Below, piece by piece: positions 20,255-31,639 of a stretch of DNA of 64,000 nucleotides. Numbering within the stretch: position 1 is the first letter of the stretch; each line of letters opens with the position of its first letter. The notes beneath the pieces were generated by a model. That model was given only the letters and a program-made list of their open reading frames with translations. It had not been told where the DNA came from and ran no database searches. The translations under genes were made by a program, and so were the position numbers. Source of the DNA: Incurvaria masculella (Eukaryota > Arthropoda > Insecta > Lepidoptera > Incurvariidae); assembly GCA_946894095.1 (NCBI GenBank), contig OX335657.1:10044001-10108000 (forward strand), in the 5' to 3' direction.

Positions 20255-20346
20255 ATAGAGTGCTGTGACAGACGGACGGACGGACGGACAGCGGAAGCTT
20301 AGTAATAGGGTTCCGTTGGTGCCCTTTGGGAACGGAATCCTAAAAA
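20255..20346 (+). mobile_element. family C short element, 3' part
   Basis: GCTGTGACAGACGGACGGAC, AGCGGAAGCTTAGTAATAGG, CCCTTTGGGAACGGAATCCT and an A run. The 5' two thirds are absent. Confidence 0.75.
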
Positions 20347-20869
20347 GACAAAACAACGAATGACCGGAACCGCTGAGCTTCTGAATTTCTCATCCTTCCA
20401 TCGTTCCGGATAGTCTGTTTCTTGCGTAAGTTTAAGTTGTATGAAAATGTGTACATATTGGCCTCGTGTATCCCCCCTTAACAGATGAATTTTGTAAAAT
20501 CCGTTGTGAGCGAGCCTTTTCGTCTTAACAAGAAGTCACTGAAAATTTTAAGTTTCGAGGATAATTGGTTTCAGAAATCTCAACATGAGTGGTTTTCGCC
20601 TAAATGTGTTCATTTTGACCTGTTTTACCCCCCTAATAGTATAATTTCCAAAAATATTTTCTTCTTAAGCATTCCCATCTAAAACAAAACATACTCTGAC
20701 ATTTCTTGGTTCAGCGGCTCTAGAGATAGAAATGTGTACAATTTGCCCTCTTTTATCCCCCTTGAATACCCCTAACAGTTGAAGTAAAAAAAAACCTCTC
20801 ATACTGAGCAATCTCACCCGAAAAGTAAGCTACTGTAACTAAAAAATCACATTTCTGGGTTCGCGGGGT
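20347..20869. other. AT-rich interval, part of a degenerate repeat
   Basis: Two paragraphs of similar wording (GTGTACATATTGGCCTCGTGTATCCCCCTTAAC-like near 20450 and GTGTACAATTTGCCCTCTTTTATCCCCCTTGAA-like near 20733) suggest a local duplication with a period near 285 bp. No gene is supported. Confidence 0.4.
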
Positions 20870-21093
20870 CTAGAAATTCGATGTTTGGTATAGTTAAGTA
20901 CCAAACTACTGAACCGATTTTGATAAAAAAAAAATGGGAGCAACTAGAAAGTATACCCTTTCGAAAAAAAAAAGAATTTTCCAAATCGGTCCAGGGGTCT
21001 TCGAGTAATCGGTGAACATACATAAAAAAATAAAAATAAAAAAAAGATTCCGACGAATTGATAACCTCCTCCTTTTTTGAAGTCGGTTAAAAA
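20870..21093 (+). mobile_element. family F element end (GAAGTCGGTTAAA terminus)
   Basis: It contains CCGATTTTGATAAAAAA, an AATCGGTCC block, GGTGAACATACATAAAAAA and the end CGAATTGATAACCTCCTCC, TTTTTTGAAGTCGGTTAAAA. The same end recurs at 43262-43383. It looks like the 3' end of a widespread insect element, class not determined. Confidence 0.65.
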
Positions 21094-21383
21094 TATGACA
21101 AATCCGAGTGCAGTATACTTACTGTTTGTGGATGATGAATAAACAATAAACTACTCGTGCGACTCGCTGTAAACGGAAATTTGTTGTATATATTTATGCA
21201 AAACCCACACAACTATTAAACAAATTATATTCTCGTCTTTGAAGGTTTCAGTAAATGATTTTCGGTATTTCTTTGTAAAACAAATAATAACGACGTGGCG
21301 ACGCTTTAGTTAAAGTAAATCACTAAAAGCTCTCTCTATCTCATGTCCATTCCTTTTTAATGATCTTGGAAGAGACCTTACAC

Positions 21384-21737
21384 TTTCTTAGGGCCGAGTG
21401 CACGAAAGGACAAAACGTCGAAATCAACGTCAACGTATGATGAAACACGTCACGTTGTATGGGCAGTATGGAAGGAACTCCATAGGGTTCACTAATGCTG
21501 AGATTCATAAAGATTACTTGTACTTGGAATTTCCTCACCTCAATGCTTGGCTGAGCCAAAGTATGATTTCCGACTGTCAGTTATGACAAAATATATGAAA
21601 CGAATGTCAAATTTGACAGTCGGAAGCAATACTTTGAATACGCCAAGCACGAGTAAGGTCTGTGAATCTCAGCATAAAAGTGATGTATTTTAACATTGAT
21701 TAACTCAGCCTCTTCGTCAATCGGGGCTTGAATCACG
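21384..21737 (-). mobile_element. family G repeat, copy 2, interrupted by family H
   Basis: The two parts (21384-21494 and 21675-21737) are the inverse of 17858-18025 in order. The interruption falls where copy 1 reads GGTTCACTAAGAGTGACG on the complementary strand. Confidence 0.6.
21495..21674. mobile_element. family H foldback MITE nested in family G, TA flanks
   Basis: ATGCTGAGATTCATAAAG is answered by CTGTGAATCTCAGCA. Inner arms CCAAAGTATGATTTCCGACTG and CAGTCGGAAGCAATACTTTG also pair. TA stands on both sides (21493-21494, 21675-21676), and the uninterrupted G copy has one TA at that position. Confidence 0.75.
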
Positions 21738-21739
21738 CG

Positions 21740-22566
21740 ATCTCCATGCTCATCACTGTGGGTGGATTTATCGGTTCAGAAAAGGCAAGAACTTTAGAAT
21801 GTACCGATACCAAAGTCTATATTACTAATTTTACATTTAAAAACCAGGTAGTACGACTTGGAAGTTTTTAAACATGATTTTAACAATATTGATAGCTTAG
21901 CAACTGTCCGCAAATCCGCTGGCATGGTGCCTCGCTTAGCGTGGTTGGATTGGGCTTTACTGAGCACCTTTATTGTGTCGGCACAACTTCTATTGTCGGG
22001 TTTTCTTAATACTATTGAATAGCCTGTATTGAAAGAGGTTTACTTTGAACCTTTAAAATGGCTCCAAACTGGATGACCAAGAACGATTAGTTAAACGTTC
22101 TTGTTGCGAAAAACGTGGGGTGTAGTAGATAAAATAAGGAGTGTAGAGAGTACCTATCATGCATCCTAACATTTTTATCCATTCTAGTGCGCAAAACATG
22201 TTTATAGTCCGTTTTACAAACGTATTTTTTCAGATTAATTCAACCCGCATGTACTACATGTGTGGCTTGTTTGCCGAAAGCTATAAAAATCCGCTCCCGA
22301 TAGGTATATGATAATTGTATTATTTTTAGGTAGGTAGGTATGCATTTTCTCAGTATCCGTTTTTTCATTACTAAAGTCAGCCTAACTTTGTATATATAAT
22401 ATTCTGATCAGTGGTATAAATCATTGCTAAGAGATAATGTAGCGTAGTTTGCCTCTTATATTACTCGGCCGTACCTGTTTAATTATTTTTAGCCGACTTC
22501 TTAATGTGGACATTAATACGTAACTGGGTATAAAGCATAGATTGTAGGTTTGATTATGCATCTGAA
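21740..22566. other. gene-free interval
   Basis: AT-rich, with no supported gene and no within-window match. Confidence 0.4.
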
Positions 22567-23180
22567 TCTTAAGCCGGGCCTTACCGCTACACACCCCATA
22601 CAAACGTGGAAAGAAGATCATCCGCATATTTCTGGGCCGAGATCCAAAATTATACTCAAAACAACTTTATTTGATCGAACTAGATGTCTGATCGCCATTG
22701 GCATTATAAAATAGTGTTTGGTTTTATACAATAACTGTGGAGATGGATTACTCAGCGATAAAATAAAAAAAACTTAAAAAGATTAGTCAAAGACCTAGCT
22801 TGTTTCATGAAAATGTATAATTAATTTGGTTTTTGTTTGATATTTGACTACAGCGGTCGTGATTTACTTTTAGCTAGAGGTCGTTATGAAATTAAAATTA
22901 CTAACGCCCGGTTCCACCACCTCCAGCTACAAAAATCCCAAAGTTATCTTTCGGTTACATCATACAAATATGCAATGTAGCCGAAAGTTAACTATCGGAT
23001 TTCAGGTAACTGGAGGTGGTGAAAACAGGGGTAAATCAAACACAATGCGCATTGTCTGCTTTGTGGACTTTGCATCCTCCTCATCACGGAGCCTGTCTTT
23101 TTCTTTGACACAGAGATGGTCCCAGAGCGCAATAGCACGGATTTGTACCGTGCCCGCGAATAAGTTCGTCCAACCTTAAA
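22567..23180 (-). mobile_element. family L TIR element, copy 2, interrupted by family A
   Basis: Read inversely it follows 8187-8738. CCCATACAAACG, ATATTTCTGGGCCGAGATCC, GACTACAGCGGTCGTG and AAGTTCGTCCAACCTTAA correspond block by block. The family A MITE at 22903-23031 accounts for the extra length. Confidence 0.7.
22903..23031. mobile_element. family A foldback MITE, copy 4, TA flanks, nested in L
   Basis: The hairpin runs from ACGCCCGGTTCCACC to GGTGGTGAAAACAGGGG. TA precedes it (22901-22902) and follows it, continuing TAAATCAAA. The other L copy reads TTCGTAAATC with a single TA at the matching place, which confirms the TA duplication independently of copy 2. Confidence 0.85.
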
Positions 23181-24280
23181 ATATTCGTGACGAAGAACCG
23201 AAAAATAAATGAATATACTCACAACAGGTGCATTAAATTTTTTAGTTGCTAGCCACGAACACAATTTGTAGTTATGAGATTGAGATCATTGAATATATGT
23301 TAACTAAACCGGAGACCAGCGAGCATGAGACGTACGAAATTCTAGGGCTCTACCTACCACAGAATAAGAATAGCTCTACTTGTATGGCGCTTTATAAAGG
23401 ACACATTGGGATAACTCACTTTTTGGACCACGTTTTCTCGAGATATATCTCGGCCTGAGATATATTATCTCGAATTTGTTAAAAAAATTAATTTCAACCA
23501 CTTTTTCAAGCAAAAATAGCTCTAAGCGCTGACTTACATATTACGTGCGCCATTCCGATTTAACATTTGCGGCGTGAAACAAAAGGATAAACACGGACTT
23601 CGTGACTGACGGGAAAAAACATACATCACACCCGAGCTGACACGCACGATACCTACAGCGACGTCAGTGCATGTCAAACTCACGATAGGTAGGTCGTGGT
23701 ACTTTGTTTTTCTTACCGAGAAGTATGCGATACATATAAAAAATCGAATGACCGGTAATTTTATAATACTTAGGTACTTTAATAATATGGACACATTTAT
23801 TTACGAACCAATTTGTGCTACGTTGGCTGATTAGAAGAAAAAATCTAACAAGATGCTATTATATCCAAGCAAAAACATATCCGGGAGACAATTACGTCTT
23901 GTTGGCGAGAGTTAGTTCTAAGGGGTAGTAATTTACATATGATAGATACAGCACGAAACTCAAAACACATTATGTTAATAATATAATGCTTAGTTTTATT
24001 TAATAGTGAATTTATTTGTTTTTCCCTCTACTTAATATTCGAGTATCTATGTATGGTTGTTCCCCAGTTTTTAGTCATCAACGTTCTGCAACGCCTAATC
24101 CCACCGAAGTTGAGTTGAAACATGTTTAGGTAATAAGCTATATTATTATACTTTTTCTATTTCTGTTATTTGTCCAAAAAATATAAATAAATAAATCTAA
24201 ATCGGTGGCACGTCAAAGGATTTCGTACCAACAACGCCTCGCGGGTTGAGTGAGAGGCGCAGACCTAAACCACTAGGCGA
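23181..24280. other. gene-free interval
   Basis: GAGATATATCTCGGCCTGAGATATATTATCTCG (23439-23472) is a cluster of GAGATATA palindromes. No gene or repeat match is seen. Confidence 0.4.
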
Positions 24281-24632
24281 GCTCGTATCTCAGGGCCACG
24301 GGAACTTGCCTTCCATTCCAGAGGTTATGGGTTCAATTTCCGCCCTGTTCGTGAACCACCTTTCCTTTCCTTTTCCTTGAACCACTTCCTTTCTCTTTCT
24401 GAGTTGGATAAGTGCATTTTCCTATTTTTTTTTCATTAGTTCGAAATCCACGTAAAACCGTAGGTCCCATTCCCCGACTACGTGGTAGGGTTAAGCCTGC
24501 CCGGTTTAGTACCATCTCTTTGGATGAAAAGATGGTCGAAGCGGCAGTGAAAAATTGTCCGCATTATCCATGCAGTCCATTTGTGCACACAATGTTTTTT
24601 GGGAATGCGGTGTGTTGGGCTAATATCATGTC
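24281..24632 (+). mobile_element. family D tRNA-derived SINE, head and body
   Basis: The head TCGTATCTCAGGGCCACGGG is followed by a B-box-like GGGTTCAATTTCC (24329-24341). The family body follows: CTTTCTCTTTCTGAGTTGGA, GTGGTAGGGTTAAGCC, TTGGATGAAAAGATGG and GGGAATGCGGTGTGTTGGGC. The 3' end stops where family B begins. Confidence 0.7.
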
Positions 24633-24652
24633 GGCCCGTCATGTGGTCATCA

Positions 24653-25007
24653 GAGCCGGCAGTCTAAGTTGTCACCTAAATTGGCGTTACGGCAAACCGA
24701 TCGACTGGCGTTTTCAAATGTATGGAGAAATTGAAGAGCGCGCGCAGCGGACGTTAAGCGAACTAACATTTGCGAGTCCGAGCTTGATTTGACAGCTTAC
24801 TCAACGTTTCCGTAAATACGTCGACGTTGCCGTTTACGTCCACTCCGCGTTTTCATACAAATCGGAAGTCCGCGTTTGACTTTGACAGCTTGAAGAAGTA
24901 AAACCACAGAATATCTAGTAAAAACTTGTATGGACTTTGGAGAAAACGCCAGTCGATCGGTTTTCCGTAAACGCCAATTTAGGTGAGAACTCAGACTGAC
25001 CACTCAG
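24653..25007 (+). mobile_element. family B TIR element with homogenised arms
   Basis: The left arm has GTCACCTAAATTGGCGTTAC, then CCGATCGACTGGCG. The right arm carries the inverse of those same blocks (CGCCAGTCGATCGG, GTAAACGCCAATTTAGGTGA). In the copies at 41842 and 45668 the corresponding arm has the different block TACGGAACTTCGAAGTTACG. Confidence 0.75.
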
Positions 25008-25598
25008 AGCAGACAACCTGTGTGTCCAGTTAAAACGAGTGGCTCTCTGAGCAGTAGACCTCGCGAGTCTATCTTTGCATAGCTTAAAACTGAATAAATG
25101 TTAATTATTTTTCTTGTATTTTATCACTTGGCTTACATAACGCTTTAGGTCTTGTCACAAAAAAAATATTGTGACATTTTTGATAATTTTTCAAAAAGTG
25201 GGTCGCAAAAATACATATAGTTAATTATCAAACCTGCCCACTAAATTTCACGAGAATCGGTTGAGAAATGCGACCTGCAGCGGGAGCACAAATGAAAGTG
25301 GACACTTGTCGAGCTAGAGGGATAAGAAATTTTGTCGAGGATTTTTATCCACTGTGATATCACAAATGGGGAGCTCGATTAATTTATCGAGATCGAGTGT
25401 TAACTCGATAGAGAGTGGCAACCCCCACCGTTTTGTCCACAAGAACTGTCACTTTAAACCTCCCGACCCTGGTTGTGTTCGCGCAGGCTGCTCCATGATA
25501 ACTATTCAGTGCAAGAAGCAAGAAATAGCGTTTTACAGAATAGCGGCGAACAAAATGCCATTTCCTACAAATCGCCTGCACCTAAGTTATTTTGAATT
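25008..25598. other. gene-free flank of the BEL insertion
   Basis: AT-rich. TCGAGATCGAGTGTTAACTCGA (25388-25409) is an imperfect palindrome. The final five bases, GAATT, are duplicated on the far side of the BEL element. Confidence 0.5.
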
Positions 25599-26067
25599 TG
25601 GATAATATTCATAAGGTTTGTTTGTGCACACAGCCACAAATGCAATATTATTTCTTAATGGTATCACTAAATTTCACATGGCAATGGGGGTAGAAAGAAA
25701 ATTATTCAAATCTTTTTAATACAAGAGAGAAATTCCAATCCTACCTACCTACTCCCAAAACTGTTACTTTTCGAACCAACCTCGGTGCAGCAACATCAAA
25801 TTCAACAAAAAAGTGGTTTATTGTTGCAATCAAGAAGAATTATACAAGCATTCAATCATCAAAGATCAAGAGAGTAGCTGCAGTGCCATTCAGTGCTCAG
25901 TGCTCCACTTTTCAAGCAAGGGTCGACCCTGGACCTGTGCACAAGGTTTGTCATGGAAAACCAGAATCAAGAAGCCGACAGGAGAACCAGCACCTGGATT
26001 ATTTGGAGGTACCGATTCAAGAAATTGTATACAGTCCACTCCCTTTTCTAAACCTCCAAACGAAACA
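25599..26067 (+). repeat. BEL/Pao 5' LTR, 469 bp
   Basis: Starts TGGATAATATTCATAAGG and ends CCAAACGAAACA. Identical by eye to 31166-31634 (constant offset 5,567). Confidence 0.93.
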
Positions 26068-26315
26068 TTTTGGTTCCTCGAGCCGCATTTTTCCTACCTG
26101 TCGTAATTTTTTCTAGTTTTTCTCTTGGGTTTTGACAATAATGGTATTTTTCATGGTGTAATACATACAATTTTCATTATCAGTTATTTTATATCTTCTC
26201 ATAACGTAAATTAAAAGGTCATCTAAGGTTATTCATTGCATTCGATTTTACATATTCTGTGGTGTCAGTTAAAAATGACAGCAGTGACAGTTATTTGAAT
26301 TTGACATAAGTCAAG
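26068..26315 (+). other. short BEL leader, gag start missing
   Basis: Only 248 bp separate the LTR from the open frame, and the frame is closed by TAA at 26307-26309. In BEL/Pao elements the leader is followed by the N-terminal part of Gag, so a deletion is likely. Confidence 0.65.
26071..26088 (+). other. candidate primer-binding site of the BEL element
   Basis: TGGTTCCTCGAGCCG begins three bases after the LTR. TGG is expected opposite a tRNA CCA end. I could not name the tRNA. Confidence 0.4.
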
Positions 26316-29300
26316 TTGGTAAACAAACTCATAAAACGGTTCGACAACAAGCGTCTTATAGCCGACACGCATTTGGATGTAGTGTTGTGTTTACCTAACA
26401 TCCAAGCAAAGGTAAACAATAATCTGCGCACATTTGTAGATATTCTCAAGGAAAATCTAAGGGCACTAGAGGCACTCGACATGCCCGTCCAAGAGTGGAG
26501 TTTTATTTTACTTCATATACTTCTTAAAAAGATGGACATTCAGCTGCGGAATGCGTTTGAGCTTCAGGTCAGTGACTCTGAAATACCTAATATCAATGAA
26601 TTAATGGATTTTTTGGAAAGTCGTTGCAAGGCAATGGAGTGCTCGATGGTTCAGGTTTTGCCAAGCAAATCCAAGGTAGATGACACTCGTTCTAAACCTC
26701 CAAGATCAAGCTACGTATCTAGTATAGCGGAGGTATGTGTGTGCTGTAATAGGGATGCGCACCCGTTGCATTCTTGTCAAAGGTTTTTAGCGATGACTCC
26801 CGATGCACGTAAAGGAGTCGTACAACAACAACGATTGTGTTTCAATTGTCTCAAGCCTCACTCATACAAACAGTGCAAATCAAATAATGTTTGTAAACAT
26901 TGCAAAGGGTTTCACAATACTCTTATACACATTCAAAAGAGTTTTGTTCAGAATCAACAGAAAGGTCAATCTTTGTCATCGCCCAGGTTTGAGTCCGGGG
27001 GTTCAGGTTCGGAAGTCAATAAAGGACGAAATGGCGATGGTATGGCTGAGGTGTCGGCAAACAGCTCCACCTTCCAGCCTGATAAAAAATCAAATCAAAG
27101 TTATACAACGGTCATGCTAGCAACAGCGATCATTCACGTATTGGATGGCAAGGATAAATGGCGTGAAGTTCGTGCATTAATCGATAATGGTTCTCAATAC
27201 AGTTTCATGACTCCATCATGTGCCAAGCGATTAGGGTTAAAGGTCATGGATGAATCATTTCCGGTTACACCATTCGGTGTTTACCCAAAGAAATATGTTA
27301 ATGGAAGTGTCGCGTGTCAATTCAAATCGCGATTCAATATGGCACCAACATTTAGTGGAAAGGTTTTTCTCATGGAAAGGCTTACAACAGATCTGCCTTC
27401 TGTACATCTGCCAGAAGATATGATTACTCAATACACACGGTTCGATCTTGCAGATCCGACGTTTTACCAAAGGAATAAAATAGATTTCGTGCTAGGGGCT
27501 GACTTTCATGAGGATATACACCTCAAGTCGGACTTAGTCAAGGTTCACCCGAGCATGCCTTCGGCACTCAACACGAAGTTAGGGTGGATAATTTTTGGAT
27601 GGCTTACGGTAGATTTGGATATGGGTTTCGATGACATGGCTTCTTCAAACGTAACATGCTTTCATGCATTGTGTGACGCTGACATCAATAAGTCAATCTC
27701 CAAATTTTGGGAGGTTGAGGAGCCACCAGTTTTCAAGAAGGGATTGAGTCCTGAAGATGCTCAAGCCGAGGAGCATTTTCAGACGACTCACAGAAGGGAC
27801 GTAACTGGACGATTTGAGGTCCAGTTACCATTCAAACAGGATTCTCCCGATTTAGGGAATACAAAGGACCAAGCTCTCAAGAGGTTCCATGCACTCGAGA
27901 GACGCTTAAATAGGGATCCTGCATACAAAGAAATGTATACCGCATTTCTACAGGATTACGAAAATTCAGGACATATGTCATTGGTTTCTGATTCGGAGCA
28001 AAACAAGGGTTTTTACATAATTCCGCACCACGGTGTTTTGAAGGCGAGCAGCAGTACAACAAAATTAAGGGTGGTTTTTGACGCAAGCATGCGTTCAAGT
28101 AATGGGGTCTCGCTCAATGATGTTTTGCTCCCAGGACCCAAACTACAACATGATATATCGGTCATAATTCTAAACTTTCGCACTCATGAGGTGGTTTTTT
28201 CAACGGATATCAAACAAATGTATCGACAGATCAAGGTACAGTTATGTCACCATCCGTACCAACGGATTTTATGGAGGGATAATCCAGAGGCGGAAGTGAA
28301 AGAATATAATTTGAACACAGTAACTTATGGTGTTAGTTCTGCCCCATTTCTCGCTATACGTTGCCTGCGGGAACTGGCTCTCCGCAATCAGGAAACGTTT
28401 CCAAGGGCGAGTAGAGTTCTTCTCAACGACACTTTTGTCGATGATGTGGTGACAGGTGCCCAGTCTCTACAAGATGCTCTACATTTAAAAGAGGAACTCG
28501 TGTCTCTACTCGCCTCTGGAGGGTTTGAGTTGCGCAAGTGGTGCAGTAACTCCAAGGATTTTCTTTCAGGCATTCCACATGAGCATTGTGAAGTTCCGTT
28601 AGACTTCAACGTGGAAGGAGATTTTAAGATCAAGGTCTTAGGATTGAAGTGGAGCTCGGAACAGGATTGCTTTACTTATGAAGCACAGATAGATGACAAA
28701 CTCTATACCAAACGTGCTCTACTGTCTAACATTGCACGCTTGTTCGATCCATGTGGCTGGCTTAGTCCAGTCATATTCAAGGCCAAGGCTTTAATGCAGG
28801 AGCTATGGCTGCTTCAGCTCGATTGGGATGAGCTACCTCCACAGGATTTTGTAAAAAAATGGAAAGGGTTCATACAGGGATTTGAGGATCTGAAAAAGGT
28901 ACGAATACCTCGTCATGTCTTCCCAAATGATGCTCTAGGTTTTCAACTTCATGGATTTAGTGACGCCTCTGAAAAGGGTTATTCAGCAGTGGTCTACATT
29001 CGCGTCAAAGATTCACATGGAGTCAATAAGGTATTTCTTTTCATCGCTAAGTCAAAGGTCGCTCCGTTAAAGCAGCGATTAACAATACCTCGAATGGAGT
29101 TGAATGGTGCTGTACTGGCAGCAAAACTCATAAAATATGTTATGGGTTTGTTGACTCACATAGAGTTTAATCTGGTCAACATATGGTGTGACTCTAGCAT
29201 TGTTTTATCATGGCTACATAATCCAGTTCATTCGCTTAAAATGTATGAAGGCAATAGGGTGTCACAAATCCATGAAATGGTAGAGCCTTCAGTGTGGAGA

Positions 29301-30227
29301 TATGTGCCATCCTCGTTGAACCCAGCAGATGTATCATCACGTGGGCTAAATCCGGATGAGTTGGTAAATAATAATTTGTGGTGGGGACCTGAGTGGTTGT
29401 GTGGGGACTCTACATCATGGCCTGTATCGAAGCAAGGGAAGCAAGCGGATAACATGGATAAAACGGATATCCTTTCCGACCCAGTGTGCTCTAGTGCCTT
29501 GGTGCAGGATAGAGAGGATCTAGAGTTCCGTTTTAGCTCGCTAAAACGACTGCTTCGTATTTCAGCATTATGTCTACGTTTTGGCAGAAATTGCACACTC
29601 AAGGCTCAGGGCAGGATTTATGGTCATATCACACACGATGAACTAGACAAGGTTTTATTGATCTGGGTAAGATTGGTGCAGTCAGTGGTGTTTTCAAAAG
29701 AGCTTGCACTTGTAAAACAGGGAAAGGGTTTTCAAACAGATCTCAAGCGTCTTGCTCCTTTTGTAGATTCATCGGGGATCCTACGCGTTGGTGGTCGGCT
29801 TCAAAATGCTGACCTGCCTTACGACTCTAGGCATCCCATTTTGTTGCCTCGCAATCATCATTTCACCAATCTTCTTATCGATCACTATCATGTAGAGCAT
29901 TTACATGCTGGTCCGAATCTGCTGCTCTCTATCTTGAGGCAGCGATTCTGGGTATTGTCTGGCAGACAAGCAGTTCGTCTAAGGGTTTTCAAATGTCATC
30001 GATGCTTTCGGTGCAAACCAACATCGACAGACCAGTTTATGGGTAACTTACCAGCTGAACGCGTGACGTCCAACTCAGCTTTCCTATCAGCTTCGGTAGA
30101 CTTTGCAGGCCCCTTCTTTGTGAAGGAGAGCAACTTAAGAAAAGCTAGAGTCAACAAGGGATATCTAGCTATCTTTGTCTGCATGGCAACAAAGGCAGTT
30201 CACTTGGAGCTCGTAAGATCTCTCTAG
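26316..30227 (+). pseudogene. BEL/Pao Gag-Pol, 5'-deleted, ends at a frameshift in integrase
   Basis: The frame is open for 1,303 codons, but its first codon is TTG, not ATG, just after an in-frame stop. It begins inside the DUF1759 Gag domain (LIKRFDNKRL). Zinc knuckles CFNCLKPH and CKHCKGFH lie near residues 174-195. The protease motif is LIDNGSQ (about 289), where DSG is usual. RT spans about 560-760 with FVDD near 707. RNase H carries FSDASE (near 881) and WCDSS. The integrase zinc finger (HHCC; HYHVEH to CHRCFRC) lies near 1185-1235, and the first catalytic Asp is in SVDFAGPF. The frame closes at TAG 30225-30227, and the rest of integrase continues in another phase. Confidence 0.92.
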
Positions 30228-30984
30228 TGAGGGTTTCATAGCAGCTCTACATCGGATGACGTCACGCCGAGGTTTATGTAGAGACATTTTTTCCGATAAT
30301 GGAACAAATTTTAGGGGTGCACATAACACCCTGAACGAGGTTTATCAATATTTGTCAAAGAATGTTGACAAACTTAATGCAGACTTGAGTGAACTCAAGT
30401 TGCAATGGCATTTTAGTCCTGCATCTGCACCACATTTCAACGGTATAGCCGAGTCGGCAGTCAAATCTGCAAAATATCACGTGGTCAGAGTAGTAGGCGA
30501 ACAACGGTTAACATTCGAGGAGCTCTCTACACTTTTTTGTAGAGTAGAGGCCATACTTAATTCGCGACCATTGTGTCCCATGTCGACAGATCCGAATGAC
30601 CTACTCTCGCTGACGCCGGGTCACTTCCTAATCGGTCGCCCATCGGTAGCTATTCCAGAAAGAGATGTCAGCCACATTTCTACCAATCGGCTTTCAAGAT
30701 GGCATTTATTGCAAAAAATGTCGCAAGGGTTTTGGAAAAAATGGTCCAATGAGTATCTCCATACCTTGCAACAGAGAAATAAATGGCATAAATTACAAAG
30801 AAATTTCACTGTCAATGATTTGGTACTTATCAAGGAAGACAATATTCAACCCCTGAAATGGAAGTTAGGCAGAATTACCGAACTACATCCAGGGAAGGAC
30901 TCTATTGTTAGAGTAGCAACGGTTAGGACGGCGAGTGGCATTTTAGTCCGTCCAATCGTCAAACTTTGTCTTTTGCCACAATAA
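30223..30984 (+). pseudogene. BEL/Pao integrase C-terminal half and DUF5641, frameshifted
   Basis: This phase is open from 30223. From the ATG at 30256 it gives 242 residues. It carries the remaining integrase catalytic residues, Asp in FSDNGTNFRG and Glu in FNGIAESAVKSAK. The C-terminal domain typical of BEL/Pao follows (TPGHFLIGRP, LSRWHLLQ, FWKKWSNEYL and GRITELHPG). It overlaps the previous frame by five bases in a different phase, so the pair represents one broken gene. The stop is TAA at 30982-30984. Confidence 0.9.
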
Positions 30985-31151
30985 TCAAAACTTTTTCTCT
31001 ACTTTTACTTTTATGGAATATGGTTATGGGTTATAATAGTTTTTTTAAATATATTATTCTTTCATGGCGATGGTTCAATATTGAACTCTACCTTTTATTA
31101 ACTTTATTTTCTTAGAGTCTAGGCTTATTTGGAAGCCAGCGACGGCTGCCT
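30985..31151 (+). other. BEL 3' untranslated segment
   Basis: AT-rich, with no frame. There is no room for an env gene before the polypurine tract. Confidence 0.6.
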
Positions 31152-31165
31152 TCGGGGGGCGGCTA
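31152..31165 (+). other. BEL polypurine tract
   Basis: TCGGGGGGCGGCTA directly precedes the 3' LTR. It is G-rich and would prime plus-strand synthesis. Confidence 0.55.
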
Positions 31166-31634
31166 TGGATAATATTCATAAGGTTTGTTTGTGCACACAG
31201 CCACAAATGCAATATTATTTCTTAATGGTATCACTAAATTTCACATGGCAATGGGGGTAGAAAGAAAATTATTCAAATCTTTTTAATACAAGAGAGAAAT
31301 TCCAATCCTACCTACCTACTCCCAAAACTGTTACTTTTCGAACCAACCTCGGTGCAGCAACATCAAATTCAACAAAAAAGTGGTTTATTGTTGCAATCAA
31401 GAAGAATTATACAAGCATTCAATCATCAAAGATCAAGAGAGTAGCTGCAGTGCCATTCAGTGCTCAGTGCTCCACTTTTCAAGCAAGGGTCGACCCTGGA
31501 CCTGTGCACAAGGTTTGTCATGGAAAACCAGAATCAAGAAGCCGACAGGAGAACCAGCACCTGGATTATTTGGAGGTACCGATTCAAGAAATTGTATACA
31601 GTCCACTCCCTTTTCTAAACCTCCAAACGAAACA
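31166..31634 (+). repeat. BEL/Pao 3' LTR, 469 bp
   Basis: Identical by eye to the 5' LTR. It is followed at once by the GAATT duplication. Confidence 0.93.
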
Positions 31635-31639
31635 GAATT

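Larger units (their letters stand above)
25599..31634 (+). mobile_element. BEL/Pao LTR retrotransposon, complete ends, defective coding
   Basis: The element is 6,036 bp, bounded by 469-bp LTRs that start TG and end CA, with GAATT duplicated on both sides (25594-25598 and 31635-31639). The coding order is Gag (DUF1759-type, zinc knuckles), aspartic protease (DUF1758-type), reverse transcriptase, RNase H, integrase and DUF5641, which is the BEL/Pao order. The LTRs showed no difference when read side by side, so insertion is recent. Two defects make it non-autonomous: the first part of gag is absent and pol is frameshifted near 30215-30225. No env-like frame exists. Confidence 0.92.
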
